Positions 44,100 through 55,410 of a DNA stretch of 64,000 bases are shown here, piece after piece. The DNA lies in assembly GCA_002785995.1 (NCBI GenBank), contig NHNV01000004.1, positions 496,001-560,000 of the forward strand, written 5' to 3'. The stretch is from Mycosphaerelloides madeirae (Eukaryota > Ascomycota > Dothideomycetes > Mycosphaerellales > Mycosphaerellaceae). Position 1 is the first letter of the stretch, and each line of letters begins with the position of its first letter. The position numbers and the translations under genes were made by a program. The notes under the pieces are model-generated. The model did no database searches. It saw nothing but the letters and a program-made list of their open reading frames with translations, and was not told the origin of the DNA.

Positions 44100-44814
44100 G
44101 TAGCGCGCTCGAAGACTGTTTTGAAGGTTGTTGGGAGCGTGCTGTGGGATTGGATCACGGCGTTTGGGGGTGTGACTGATCCGAAGCCTTTGCTTTGATG
44201 CCGGGTTGCATTTGTACCTGTACTGGCATTTTTGGATACCCTATTGTTGTTTCGGAGCTGGACTTTTTCGGACAAATGATATATCTCATTGACTCGTACA
44301 ACGGCGCATGTTGTGAACTTATGTCTCTTCTCATGCGGCAAAGGGATGCGTGCGGTGTCAGGACAGTAACCCACTCTCCAGACAGGTGGCCTCTTGGGAA
44401 GTACTCGGTACCCACCTAACGACAAGATTGTCCCAAATACCACCCCACCGGCACTCCTTCGATTGAAGGGGAATCCCAAGACTCTGGATCGCCAACCGGG
44501 CCTTTTAACCTACCAGCCCATTGGGACATCTCAACGCCCCGAGTTCCCGGAACCGAATGTACGAGCCTTCATTGTGATTCGATGCATGATACCGAACGTG
44601 CGGCACAGCAGTCTGACAAGATCTTCGGTGAGAGACTTCATCTCTTGTTTCTTCTACTTTCAGATACATTTCTTCTTTTGAATCTCGTTATTTAGATGCT
44701 CGCTTGCTCCCGCTAATGATCATGATGATCATGATGCCACTATCCGTCTCCCTTGCTCTTGGCTGACCGACGAAATCGAACGTTACAGATTGGGAATGAA
44801 GGAGAGAGGGTTGG
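44100..44814. other. Convergent 3' intergenic region
   Basis: 715 bp between the stops of PHO8 (plus) and the methyltransferase (minus). It contains ATGATCATGATGATCATGATG, a small palindromic repeat near 44715-44737. No gene. Confidence 0.45.
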
Positions 44815-46375
44815 TCACTCGGGTTTTCGGGCGTAGACCAATCGACTGGGATACTCATCAGTATTGGGCCGCTGAGAATGAAGAGGAGGACTGGACTTAC
44901 ACCTCATGATAAACATGCCTCTTCCGATCCCTCAACGCAGCGCGGATTTCCTTGAGCCAGGCCTGGACTTCTTGCATCGAGAACTATCACACCAATATCC
45001 ATCATCAGCACATCCACCCCAACACACGACACAAGGACAGGAAGACGAAGAAACTAACCCCCAATACCCTCGTATAGGGCGCCATAACCCAACCCTCCAT
45101 TCCCTCCTCCCAATTCAACAAATTCCACCTCCCGATCTCCTTCAACCTCCTATCCGAGCTCCACGGTCCAATAGGCCACTTAAACCTCTTCTCCACCACA
45201 TCTGCAAACCCGGCTTCCTTAATCAAGCCCGCCATATTCTCCGCAATCTCAAAAGTTTTACCTGTTCGATGGGCGATTTCGAGCGCGGTGTGCGACCAGC
45301 GAGCTAAGGTTGCGTCCGGGGAGAGGGTCCCGTCGGCGCTGCGGTTGTGGATGCTCCATTCGACTTGCTCGATCCAGCCGCCGGATTGCAGGTGTGCGTA
45401 GCATTGTTTGTAGAGGGCCGGCCAGTCGGTGATGGAGCCGAAGAGACCGCGGATGTGGATGAAGTCAAAGTGCGAGTCCGGGTAGACCCATTCACTGCAG
45501 CAGTCGTCAATTTCGAAGCGGCAGTTGTCAGGTTGCATGCCTGGTTGGACGGGGCTGTGATTGGGTCAACAACTGGACGGGTCTGAGCAGGCTGAAGGTT
45601 GAACTCACGAGAGATCTGTTCCGATGACATCTGCGTTGGGGAATTTGTCCGCGATGTCGGTTGCCCAAATGCCAGTGCCAGTACCTAGAAGCAATATTAA
45701 CTCAGCGGCTCTTGCAAGTTATAGACTCGACGAACCTATATCCAGGATTCTCTCGGGATTATCTCCAATCGGAGCAAGGAACAGGCGGTCCTCTAAAGTC
45801 ATGATACAAAGATGGTGGCTGCTGGTTGTCAACAATGGAAAGCAAGATACCCCTCAGGATCTGTCAAGACGAACACGATAGCCTCATGGTTGTTCTGCTT
45901 CTCATCGTTTGGTTGCCAGTACTCGCCGTCTCCTATTCGTTGTCGTTAGCACTCGGGTTGCTGGTTTGAGGAACATCCAACCTACTATACGCGTGGTATG
46001 TCCTCCCATTCTCATAACGATACATGGTCGTTGTCGTGGCCAACGTCCGCCCGCTACAGCGATGTTCAGCAAACCTCGCCATTGTTCCCGTTCACGCCAA
46101 AAGTGTGAACTGGAAGACAAGAAAGAGAGCAAACTGACGATGAATAGCTCTCAGCATCATGAACCGTAGTGGCAACAGGTTCCTCATAAGTAGAGTACGC
46201 ATCGTCCTTTACTCCCAGACTCGTCAGCTTATTGTTGGCGTACCACCTCCCTCGTCATCAAATATGGCGGCGTAACAACAGGTGGTGGTGGCAGTAAAAA
46301 CAAGAAGAAGAAAGTATTCTCACACACAATTGGGATCTGCGCAGAACTGGGCGCAGAATTGGTATCGGAGCCCAT
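44815..46375 (-). CDS. LaeA-like SAM-dependent methyltransferase
   Basis: Class I methyltransferase of the large LaeA-like/TAM fungal family. The gene is cut by many short introns. The clear ones are 46054-46138, 45933-45985, 45819-45874, 45685-45735, 45555-45608, 44984-45058 and 44846-44900, all with matching phases. The joined protein runs RYENGRTYHAY|RDGEYWQPND, IVHHL, LFLAPIGDNPERILDIG|TGTGIWATDIA (SAM-binding motif I), GTDLS|PVQPGMQPDN, FDFIHIRGL, and ends VYARKPE. The last exon is only 31 nt. About 340 residues in total. The N-terminal exon is uncertain: the segment DDAYSTYEEPVATTVHDAES is well supported, and the ATG at 46375 is my best start, reached through one more intron of about 100 bp. 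Most family members are not the global regulator LaeA, and I do not claim that function. Confidence 0.85.
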
Positions 46376-48231
46376 CCTTCGAGGTAAACGCCCACTGCAA
46401 GCCTTCGAAATGGGCCGTTCAGTAGTGGGAAAGGTCTCTGATGTCACCTAAGGCGTGCAGCCATTAACGTATGAATCCGAAACGACGGATCCTGGCGGGC
46501 TCGGTTCCAAGTAGGTAAGTAAGAGTAGGAAGACGGTTTGGTAAAAAGAGGGTTGGTCGATGAGGAGTCCCGAGCATTTGGGTAGAGTGTGAGAGATAAA
46601 CGACCAAATATGCTGAGCTGGACGGGATAGGAAAAGAACGGGTGGAGATTTGCTTGCTCAAGGACCTTGATCACGCTCTCTCTCTCTTTCTCTCTCCTCT
46701 CCTGGTCACTGTGCTGGCAAACAAGGGTATTTTCGAGGCATGACCGAAGCACCAAGGAATTTCTCACGGAAACGGCAGAAACGGAGCCACCGTCAGAAAA
46801 CAGACCAGGAATCCGCCAGAGTAGCAGCACAAACCATCCAGCGAAAAGAGCAGCCAGAGAGACCAGCACCGAGAGCTCCCTTACCTGCATATGCAGCTAG
46901 ACGAGCAGGATGCAGATCGCCAATATGCCGGGCCCCAGTCTTTCCTGCTGCTCATCCCAGCAGAGCGGTAGGACACCTGTCGAGAAGGATGGGAAGAGCA
47001 TCCCGGACCAATAGTTGGCGGGATGGGCGATTGGAGAAGGTGTGGTTGATGACTCGAGCAGCGCCGTGGCGTTTGTGCCTCTTACGCCCCGGGGCCAGCG
47101 TGTTGGGACATCGATCGAGTGCCCGCTCGTCATCATGGAACTCCTCGTCTCGTTTTGTTTGCTGACTTCATCTTGCTGTTGTGGTTGAATTCAAGATAGC
47201 AGTAGATGCAAGGAAGAAAGTAAAGGAGAGGAAGAAAGAGACCCACCCTCAAATTCCACCCCGCTTCTCCTTCGACTGCAGGCCTACGTGCCTTCCTCCT
47301 ACACGAAAGAAACAATAAGCAACTGCGGGTTAGGCAAGTATGACCTGCATGCAGATCCGTTCCTTCCATCTATCGGTTGACACGAATCCTCCTCCATTGC
47401 ATCACAACATATGGTAGTACCATATTCTCCCGTATCAATTCTCCGACGACAGGTAAGAACGAGCCGTACAACCTACGGGAAGACGAATGAGAACATGTGC
47501 ATCGACCTCGACTTCTATGGTTCTGGCTGCTGAGAGAGAAGGGAGCCGATTGTCCTACTATCTACTCTACGCTCGCAGGTCCCACGTCGCAGGTGTCGAC
47601 CTAGAATACCAACAGACCACCACCCAGTACTAACCAGCCAAAGCCCAACAACAAGCTTTTATGTCGCACGAGGAACCAGAAAAGGAACACTAAACAGAAT
47701 GGTAACAGCAAAACGCTTCCACCGCCCCTATCGTCCCTTCGTAGATACCGTATTGTAGTAGTACCAAGCGTGCGTGTGTGCGCTCCCCATCTGCAGAAGC
47801 CTAAACTCATGGCATAGAGTCAACAAACGCCTTTGCCCATTTCCAAACAAGAAAGCGTTTCGTTCTCGTTCGGCTTCTCATGTCCTTGTTGCCACCCCCT
47901 GGTCCCGCTTGCCGTAGCCCGTTGCCATTGCCGTTGCCGAATGATGAGTTGTCCACCGACCTCACCGCCCTTTTGGTGTACATGCAAGCTTCCTCCAATC
48001 CAATCCAAGCCAATCCTCCCAATCGCAACACACAAAAAGCCCCGAAATAAGACACATCGCGTGCCTCTTCGTTTCAGTAGTGGTCCGAACGCCCCAGCCT
48101 GTGTGCGCCCCGTCATCTCTCCCGATACTTTCGGTCCGCTGCTCTGACATGCAGCAGCCATTGCATCGACTGGCCCACGTAGCACATCCAAGGACTACTC
48201 TCCGAGCCCGTGCAGGGTTCTGCTGCTGTCA
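46376..48231. other. Intergenic region without recognised genes
   Basis: About 1.85 kb. A minus-strand frame with ATG at 46890 (148 codons, hydrophobic near residues 9-25) is possible but unsupported, and its ATGCAGGTAAGG start could equally be an exon end. A CT-rich tract lies at about 46676-46704. Frames at 47.8-48.2 kb overlap the 3' UTR of the ABC transporter gene. No RNA gene seen. Confidence 0.4.
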
Positions 48232-51200
48232 CTAAGGATGCCCCGCCGGCTTCGCGGGATGGTCGTCTTCTTCAACGACGGGTGGAGGCGAGCGCACCGT
48301 TCCGCTTCGCAGTGCTTCTTTCTGCACATTGGAGTCTGTCCCTGATTCCGTCTCTTGCCCTCCAAGCGCAGACGATATCTGTGCATGAGGGACCGCTGCC
48401 TTCGGTGACATCGACAATGCTTGCTGGAGTTCGCTTTGCTCGATGCGCTGCTGCTCCTCTTCATCGCTGCTGGAACGCGTTTCCTCGTCCTGGCCCTTGC
48501 GAGCATTACTGCTCATACTCTCGCGTCTCAGCCTGTCGGCCTTATCCTTCAAGAGCTTCGCTTCTTCGGCCGCACGCTGCGCTCGTACTTGCTTCTTCCA
48601 CATGCTCGCATATCTGCCTCTCTTGTGGAGAAGCTCTAGATGTGTGCCCCTTTCAGCAACTTTGCCCTCGTGCAGCACCAAAATTTGATCGCACATGGTG
48701 ATTGTGCTAAGTCGATGGGCAATAATCAACATTGTGCGGCCCTTGGACAGCGTGCTGAGCGCCTCTTGGATATGCTCCTCTGTCTCGGTATCAAGCGCTG
48801 CCGTCGCTTCGTCGAGGAGAATGATGCGCGGGTCCTTGATGATGGTGCGTGCAATCGCAACTCTTTGCTTCTCTCCTCCGGAAAGACGCAAGCCACGCTC
48901 CCCGACCTTGGTGTCGTAGCCATCTGGAAAGCTCATAATTTTGTCGTGAATGCTGGCAGCTCTGCAGGCATCGTGCACTTCTTCTACCGTAGCATCTTGT
49001 CTGGCGTATTTCAAATTGTACATCAACGTTTCGTTGAATAGTACTGTATCTTGAGGGACAACACCGATATGCCTCCTCAAGCTATCGATCGTGATGTTCT
49101 TAGTATCTCGTCCGTCAATCTGGATAGAACCTGACTGTGCGTTGTAAAACCGGAAAAGAACCCTGAAGACGGTGGACTTGCCACCACCAGACTCTCCGAC
49201 GAGTGCAGTGGTCTTGCCGGGCGGGCATTCGAAGCTGAGACCCTGCAGAGCTTCCTTGCGGTTGTCGTAGGCGAAATGAACATCGTCGTATCTGATTGCG
49301 CCTTCACATGCTGGCATCTCCTGTGCGCCAAGCTCATCCACCACCGTAGGCTGCTCCTTGAACAACTCCAACATTCGCTCTGAATTGATCATGTTGTTCT
49401 GTATCATTCGGTAAAAAGTGCCGAAGAAATTGAGGGGACCTTGCAGTTGGGTCATGTAAGTCAGCAGCGTGACGAATTTCCCAACCCGTAGTGTACCAGA
49501 AGTGACCTGGTATGCTGCGATGAAAGCGGCCACAACTAGACCAACCATGAAAACCAGATTTTGAATCGTGTTCATCAACGCCAGCGAAAAGGTGACCAGA
49601 TATTCGGCCTTTTGGTATTTCTCCACAGCTGCACGATAACGATCGAACTCGTAGTCTTCGGCGTTGAAATACTTGACCGTCTCGTAAGACATCATCGAGT
49701 CATTCTTGACGGCATCCTCCTCTCTGCTAGCATTAGTAGCCTGTCGACGGATGTCTGCTCTCCAAGAAGCCATCCGTATCGTAATGTAAATGTACCAGAA
49801 TGTGACGACTGCGATCACAAGAGCGTAGTAGGCGTCAAATTTGACCAGAAAATAAACCAGAGCCACGCCGAGATCAATGAGCATGGGCAGCACGTTAAAC
49901 GTGACGGATTCCAGAAAAGTATTCAAGGAGGCGCCTTTGCCAAGAGCCGAAAGAACTTCGCCAGTTTTCTTGCCCAAGTGGAATTCCAGACTGAGGTTGT
50001 GAACATGCTCAAAAGCAGCCACGGAGAGCTCTCTGTAGGAATACTGCTCAATGGGGATCCAGAGGATTTGTCTTGCGGCACCGAGGAGACCGTTGGATCC
50101 CTGGAACAGGCGATATACGATGTAAAGAGAAATGGCTCCCCATGGCATATACACCTCACCGTACGTGCCGCTGAGGATGTCGGTAATGCGACCAACCTGC
50201 ATTGGGACGAGCAGCTGCACGCCACGCTGGATGAAGACGATCAGGAAACAAATGATGAAATTGAACTGCAGCAAGCGATTCTTGTAGGGCCAGATGTAAG
50301 GGAGGAAGATGGCGTAGGCGCGGATATATTCCCACCAACTCCGGGTCGGATTCTGTTTGGGCTTTTCCCATCCGGCGGGTGCATCGTGATGGCCATGTCC
50401 GTGCGGTCCGTGTGGCTTGCCGTTCTGCTGCGTCGCTGCGCCGTAGCCATTGCTTGAAGATGGGCCATTGGCAGTACCATTTTGCGCGTGGCCGTTTGAT
50501 AGAAGAGCTGTCCTCTCCTCGGGATCTTGAGCTTGCCCTTTCTTGCTGCCGATGTGTTGGAGGAATACGAAGAGGGTGTAGAAACAGATGAGGGCGAGCA
50601 GGAGGAAGATACGGACAATGTCAATTGTCACTTCTGTTATCTCCCATTCGGTCATGTCTCGTCGTAGTTCTCCGCCATGTGGATGTCCCACCTTGTTCTC
50701 GCGGTGCTCGGTAGTGTACAAAGCGAAAGAAGCTCCCAGGAGGATGAACTCCATGAGCAGAGCAACGACCCACGATACAAAATGGGCAATTGTCGGCGAT
50801 GGCTTTGAGTCTACCATATGAATGAGGAGGAGAGTGTAGACCATGAACGAGCCCACCAAGTAGATCTGAGCTATTAGCAGGTGATGGGGGAAGCAGAGAA
50901 ATGGGCACTCCGAGACATACCGTTGGCGCTTGGCCACACCACCATCCTCGGTGGAGCAGGGCGTGCACAATCACCACTACAACGTTGGCTCCCACGCTGG
51001 TTATGATGGCAACAGAGAGCCACTCAAAGAGCAGCTTCCTGGGCCGCGAAAAGTCCAAGCCGTAGGATATGTCTACCTCTTTCAGAGCCTGGTTGTTGTT
51101 TTTCTTGGGCAACGGCTTGCCACCAGGGCCAAGCTGCTCAGGCGTCGCGGAAACATTATTATCATTAGGAGCAGCCGAGGCGACGCTGCGGATGGTGAAG

Positions 51201-51307
51201 GCGACGATGTAGAGTGATAGTAGGATTATCGGGTAGGCGATGTGCACAATGCGGAGGACATCTTCGGCCACTGGCTGAGAGACCCAGGGCTTAGTGCCGG
51301 ATTCCAT
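48232..51307 (-). CDS. hmt1: HMT1-type ABC half transporter (ABCB6/ATM-like)
   Basis: Vacuolar-type half-size ABC exporter. In fission yeast the relative moves phytochelatin or glutathione conjugates and confers cadmium tolerance. Two exons, 51307-50921 and 50865-48232, with a 55-bp phase-0 intron (GTATGT..CTCAG) joining GQAPT|IYLVGS, encode 1,006 residues. The extra N-terminal membrane domain typical of HMT1/ABCB6 is present (several hydrophobic segments before residue 250), then a linker rich in Gly/His/Asn (HGPHGHGHHD). The ABC membrane domain follows, with the family motif SYRELS..HVHNLSLEFHLGKKTGEV. Walker A GESGGGKST lies near 685, signature LSGGEKQRVAIART near 792 and Walker B IILLDEAT near 810. 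The tail after 850 is charged and disordered. The mitochondrial paralogue ATM1 lacks the N-terminal domain. Confidence 0.93.
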
Positions 51308-53243
51308 GCTCTGCTAGAGAGTAGCAATGCGTGAGGCGGCCACAGGAGGCAGCGCGCCGCCGGGATGCGCCTCGGAGGGAGGATGGATGTCTGGTGACTT
51401 CGCTGATGGCGGAAGCGGTGGATGGAGGGGTCTGGCGGGCTCGTATGAGGACGGCGTAAAAGGCCACACTGTCGGACAGTAACGACGGTAAGAGGAGCTG
51501 GTGGGCGGAAAAGAGGAAGGAGGGCTAGAACAACGCGTCGTCGCACGTAGGCATGACTGCAGGTATGGGCGGTGGAGGAGGTGGGAATGTATAAGCCTGC
51601 GGTGAAGGCAGCAAAGGGCCGCGAATGATGGAGGAAGCAGTCCGAGTAGTCGCCTCTTTGGTGGCGGCAGCGTCGTGGACGGGAGGGAAGGCGCGATGGT
51701 CTTCTTGGTGCACAGCAGTTGCGGTTAGTGAGAGTCGTAGCTGCCTCCTAGTCTCGAGCAAGTAGCAGACTGCAGCCGCGCTAGCAGCCCTCGTAGTCGC
51801 GCCGTGCTCTCCGCGCGATATGGGAGGAGGAAGAAAGTAGCAGTGTGGACGGCGGAACATAAGTGCGTCCACAGATCGCAGCTGTGTCCCGATCAAACGG
51901 CGAATTACAAGGTCAGGAAGCTGCATCCGGCGCGACCGGCACTAGCCCGCAAAGTGAATGCACGGCAATACAGGTGAGCACACCTCCATTCCCGCTGTAT
52001 GGACTACTACTGACTCCTGCTGAGCGTGTCTACATGCCTTCTTGCATCTCGGAAACGCCCCAGCGCATTCATCAATACCGTCTGGCCTTCACCGCGTTGC
52101 TTCCAGCCAGCGTGCCGGCCTCGTTCTCGGATGCTGCAGCCCCGGCAGTCAGGAGCGCAGTCGCGTTGTTATCGTAGCTCGCATGTGAAGCTGAGCCTAG
52201 GCCCAATCTCGATCTCTACCTTCTTCACACCTGCTGCTGTTCTCTTGTTGCTGTGCGACTGCGCCTACGCCCGCCACTATTGGCGACATCGATGGCTCGG
52301 AATGCCTCTCACTCCCGACCGCTCTAGCACCACTACCAATCTGACAAGCTACTACACCACTTCCGACGCCATCCACATTCAACCTCTCCCGTAGGCGGGC
52401 CATAGAGGTCTTTTCCCTCTCTGGACAGCACACAGCACCATCTCTCCATCTCTGCTGGTCTACTGACCTTATCTCGCACACAGCCGCCGGGCCGCCTATT
52501 ACGAAGTAGTACAAGCTCAGCTTTCGGCTGATGGCAGAAGCAATACTCTTAAGTCGCAGTCCGGTATCCCCTCGCGACACGTCGTTCTCTTACACCGAGA
52601 GCAACATAAAACCGTATACCGCCACTCTTTCTGGAGGTGATCGGTCATACGGACACTCAGTCACTTGCCATCTTCTTGAGCACACTTGCTCCGCTTGGAC
52701 CCGACATCGTCCTATTCCATAGCAGCAAGGCGACAAAAAGTTTCCCGGCCTCGAATATGCCTCATTGCATATTCTTTCGACGATCATCAGAAACCCGCCA
52801 ACCTTTCGTAATCGACATCGCAACGAATCTGTCGTGCATAGCGAACTCATCGCATCATGTGCTCCAGCTCCGAGATCCCCTGTACTTGCAACATTCGGTT
52901 CCAATTTCCACGGACTCTCTTCGCAGGGATATATACTCGCGCACCCAGAAGTCGCGCACGTGCGACCTGAATAATGTACGACTCGGAATCGGCCGCGAAT
53001 CGATCGGTCTCGCTCCAGCAATCGATCACGAGAGCAACATTGCACTGATGGATCGGCTGACGCTCTCGAGACACGTGGTTGGCACGGACTGCTACCTCAC
53101 GTGGTACGTCGATATGAATCAAGACGACGAGTTGCAATGACACGTCTTCAGCTGCGCGCTCCCACAGTGTTGTCCCAGACTAGCAAAGTCTACCGGTCAG
53201 TCTTGTCAGCGATCCAACCTGCTGGTCCAATCCAACCCGGCGG
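51308..53243. other. Intergenic region, ABC transporter promoter side
   Basis: About 1.9 kb between the divergent ABC gene start and the 3' end of the broken amylase. Open frames up to 167 codons on both strands have no recognisable motif. The part near 51.3-51.9 kb is purine-rich (GGAGGAGG runs) on the plus strand. No transposon ends or RNA genes seen. Confidence 0.4.
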
Positions 53244-54748
53244 TCAAAGCTCTTGCCCGCAGATACCACTCCCGAGAAGACCCACCCGCGAATACAGCAC
53301 TTGCGGCAGTCCAGTCGTGATCGTAATGTCGAGATTACCCTGCCTATCCGCAGTGTGCGTCTGACACGAGAGGACATCCTGGAAGACTTGGCCCTTTGTC
53401 AGCCCGGAAGCAGATGACTCGATAGTGATCGTGGCCAGTCCCGCCGAAGCACCAAGATTGGAGAAGACACTCAGGACCTGATTCCCCACAAACCCTTTGC
53501 GTAAGACGATATTATGCGCATCCGAGTAAATTGGCCACGCATTGTAGGTCAGGTAAGACCTGTCTCGTCGCACTGCCCAAGAACGAATCTTGTTAAGACT
53601 CATTATGAAGCAGTGCAGCGTGCTCGAGTCGCTGGTATTGTACCCCGTCTGCCATATCGCCTCCCGGTTATAAGGCACAGAACCGCCAAAGAGCTTCTGC
53701 TCCTGCTCCTGATAGAGAATGGGAATCCCATCTGCTACGAACAGAAAAGCCACTGCGTTCCGAATCAGCAACTGGTCGGACGTAAGGGCTGGAAAGCGAG
53801 GGACGTCGTGGTTTTCGATGAAAGAGCCGAGAAGGGTGACGTCTCTGCATGTAGACTTCATCGTATTGATACCCTCTGTGAGATTGCTGATACTGCCCGA
53901 GCTGCTGCTGAAAGCTTGAGTGATCCAGTAGTACGCTGGGTAGTTCATCATCCCGCTGACGCTTGCTTGATATGAGCAGACATAATCCGGATCGCCATTG
54001 TCTATTTCCGGCAGAATGTGCATGCCCTCGGCTGCTATTTGAAGACTGCTCAGTGAGGCCTTGTCCACATGCATTGCGCTGTCCAACGGATCCCGTCGAT
54101 GGTGTAGTTTCGAACAAGCTGTTCGCTCCAGGTATTCCACATGTTCGATACGTGAAAGTCCTCAGTGCGCAAGTCCGCGAGCGCGACGGTATTGTCACCC
54201 AGCCAGCAATGCGTCACGCTCGTTTGATTGCCATAGTTGATGCTGCAGGGCTGATGATACATGGAAGCGTCGTCGAAAGGCGCGCGGTTGACGGCATCGA
54301 AATTCACTCTGGATCTGGAGATTGCGTGCGCGATGTGGTTCGTCACGGTGTCTACCATGAGGTACATCCCACGTGCACGCAGCGCAGCAGAAAGCTCTAC
54401 CAGGTCCGAAGCAGTTCCGAAATTCGTATTCAGCGCGTAGATATCCTGAGTCCAATAGCCGTGATAGGCTGAACCATCCACCGTTGTCTGCGGGATGTCT
54501 TCGACAACGGGCGAGATCCAGAGAGCTGTGAAGCCCATGTTTTGGATGTAGTCGAGCTTGTTGATAAGGCCGGACCATGTGCCTCCGCAGTATTTGTTGA
54601 TGTTGCAGGGTGCGGTAGTTGAACCGCTGGTCTGAGCGAAGCGGTCGGTCACGACCTTGTATATGCTTTGACTCCGCCATTGGGAGGGAGAGAGTGCGGT
54701 TGCGCATGGTAGGCAGAATGAGGCCAGGGCAGGCCAGTGAAGTTGCAT
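53244..54748 (-). pseudogene. Alpha-amylase gene (GH13) with a frameshift at the active site
   Basis: A second Taka-type amylase, intronless. The ATG at 54748 begins a signal peptide (MQLHWPALASFCLPCATA) followed by WRSQSIYKVVTDRFA. Region I DTVTNH, LADLRTED and TIDGIR are in one frame. Immediately after DGIR the frame shifts: the expected Asp nucleophile and what follows (DSAMHVDK, then PEIDNGDPDYVC, IENHDVPRF, and a complete C-terminal domain ending LYSRVGLLGSGICGQEL) continue in another frame. At about 54083-54088 the sequence CGTTGGACAGC is one base short of Arg-X-Asp-Ser. Translated as is, the protein stops 11 residues after DGIR (at 54050). No intron fits. Both halves are otherwise free of stops and well conserved, so the break is recent or a sequencing error. 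It is nearer to Aspergillus Taka-amylase in region II (retains His) than the intact copy at 9.6 kb. Confidence 0.85.
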
Positions 54749-55410
54749 AATTGTTGTGAGGCGAGAATGTCTTGTGAAGCGCCAGAATAAGCGGCGACTT
54801 TGAGGAAAGCAAAGAACGAAAAAAAAACCAGACAATACTTATACTGATGGGCTGAAGAGGGTGAGGAACGTCTCCTATCTGCGAGGCCGCGACCCACCCA
54901 TCAGTAGTATATGCATGATTCGACACGCGCCTGACGAGAACGGACGACTCATTGGGGAGATAGCAAGCTGTTAGAGGGCCCACAGACTTTTCGAGATGCT
55001 CTGAGACATTCAATCCGAATGGTCTCCCGCAAAGTGCGAGGGCCTCAACCAAACGTGCAACCATGTCGCGAGCCGACACGTGTGTTGTGCGAGGTAGGGG
55101 CACACGGTTTCGAGAGCCTCACGGCGCTTACATCTGCTGGTAATTGGATGGACACACGCGTTATGGGAGCTGATTCGCAAGAGGGAGAAGGTGAAGTGTG
55201 TTCAAGGATGAGGGTAGAAGACTGAAACGTGGTTGCAGGGTGGGTTGAATAGAGGAGCCGCAGCGAGACGACGCACGTGTGCCTGATGAGGCTCACTTCC
55301 ACGTCATCGGGATGAGGGAGACATTCCGCTCTTGTCGACGACCAACATGAACTCTCGACATGACATGACGACCACTCCTCATACACCTCCACATCCCAGC
55401 CAGCATAGAT
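54749..55410. other. Divergent intergenic region amylase relic / calponin-like gene
   Basis: 662 bp. A long A/T stretch (GAACGAAAAAAAAACCAG near 54818) and a weak TATACTTAT-like element (read on the minus strand, near 54840) lie about 90 bp upstream of the amylase start and could be its core promoter. Nothing else recognised. Confidence 0.45.

Noticed and set aside
36916..46375. Secondary-metabolite cluster formed by the P450, LaeA-like methyltransferase and nearby ABC transporter
   Set aside because: They are separated by several kilobases and by a vacuolar phosphatase and a structural protein gene; there is no backbone synthase, and the transporter is an HMT1-type vacuolar protein.
54050..54140. 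An intron instead of a frameshift in the second amylase
   Set aside because: The only GT..AG pair nearby would be about 40 bp and would remove the conserved DSAMHVDK segment with the nucleophile; the intact family sequence continues directly across the site.
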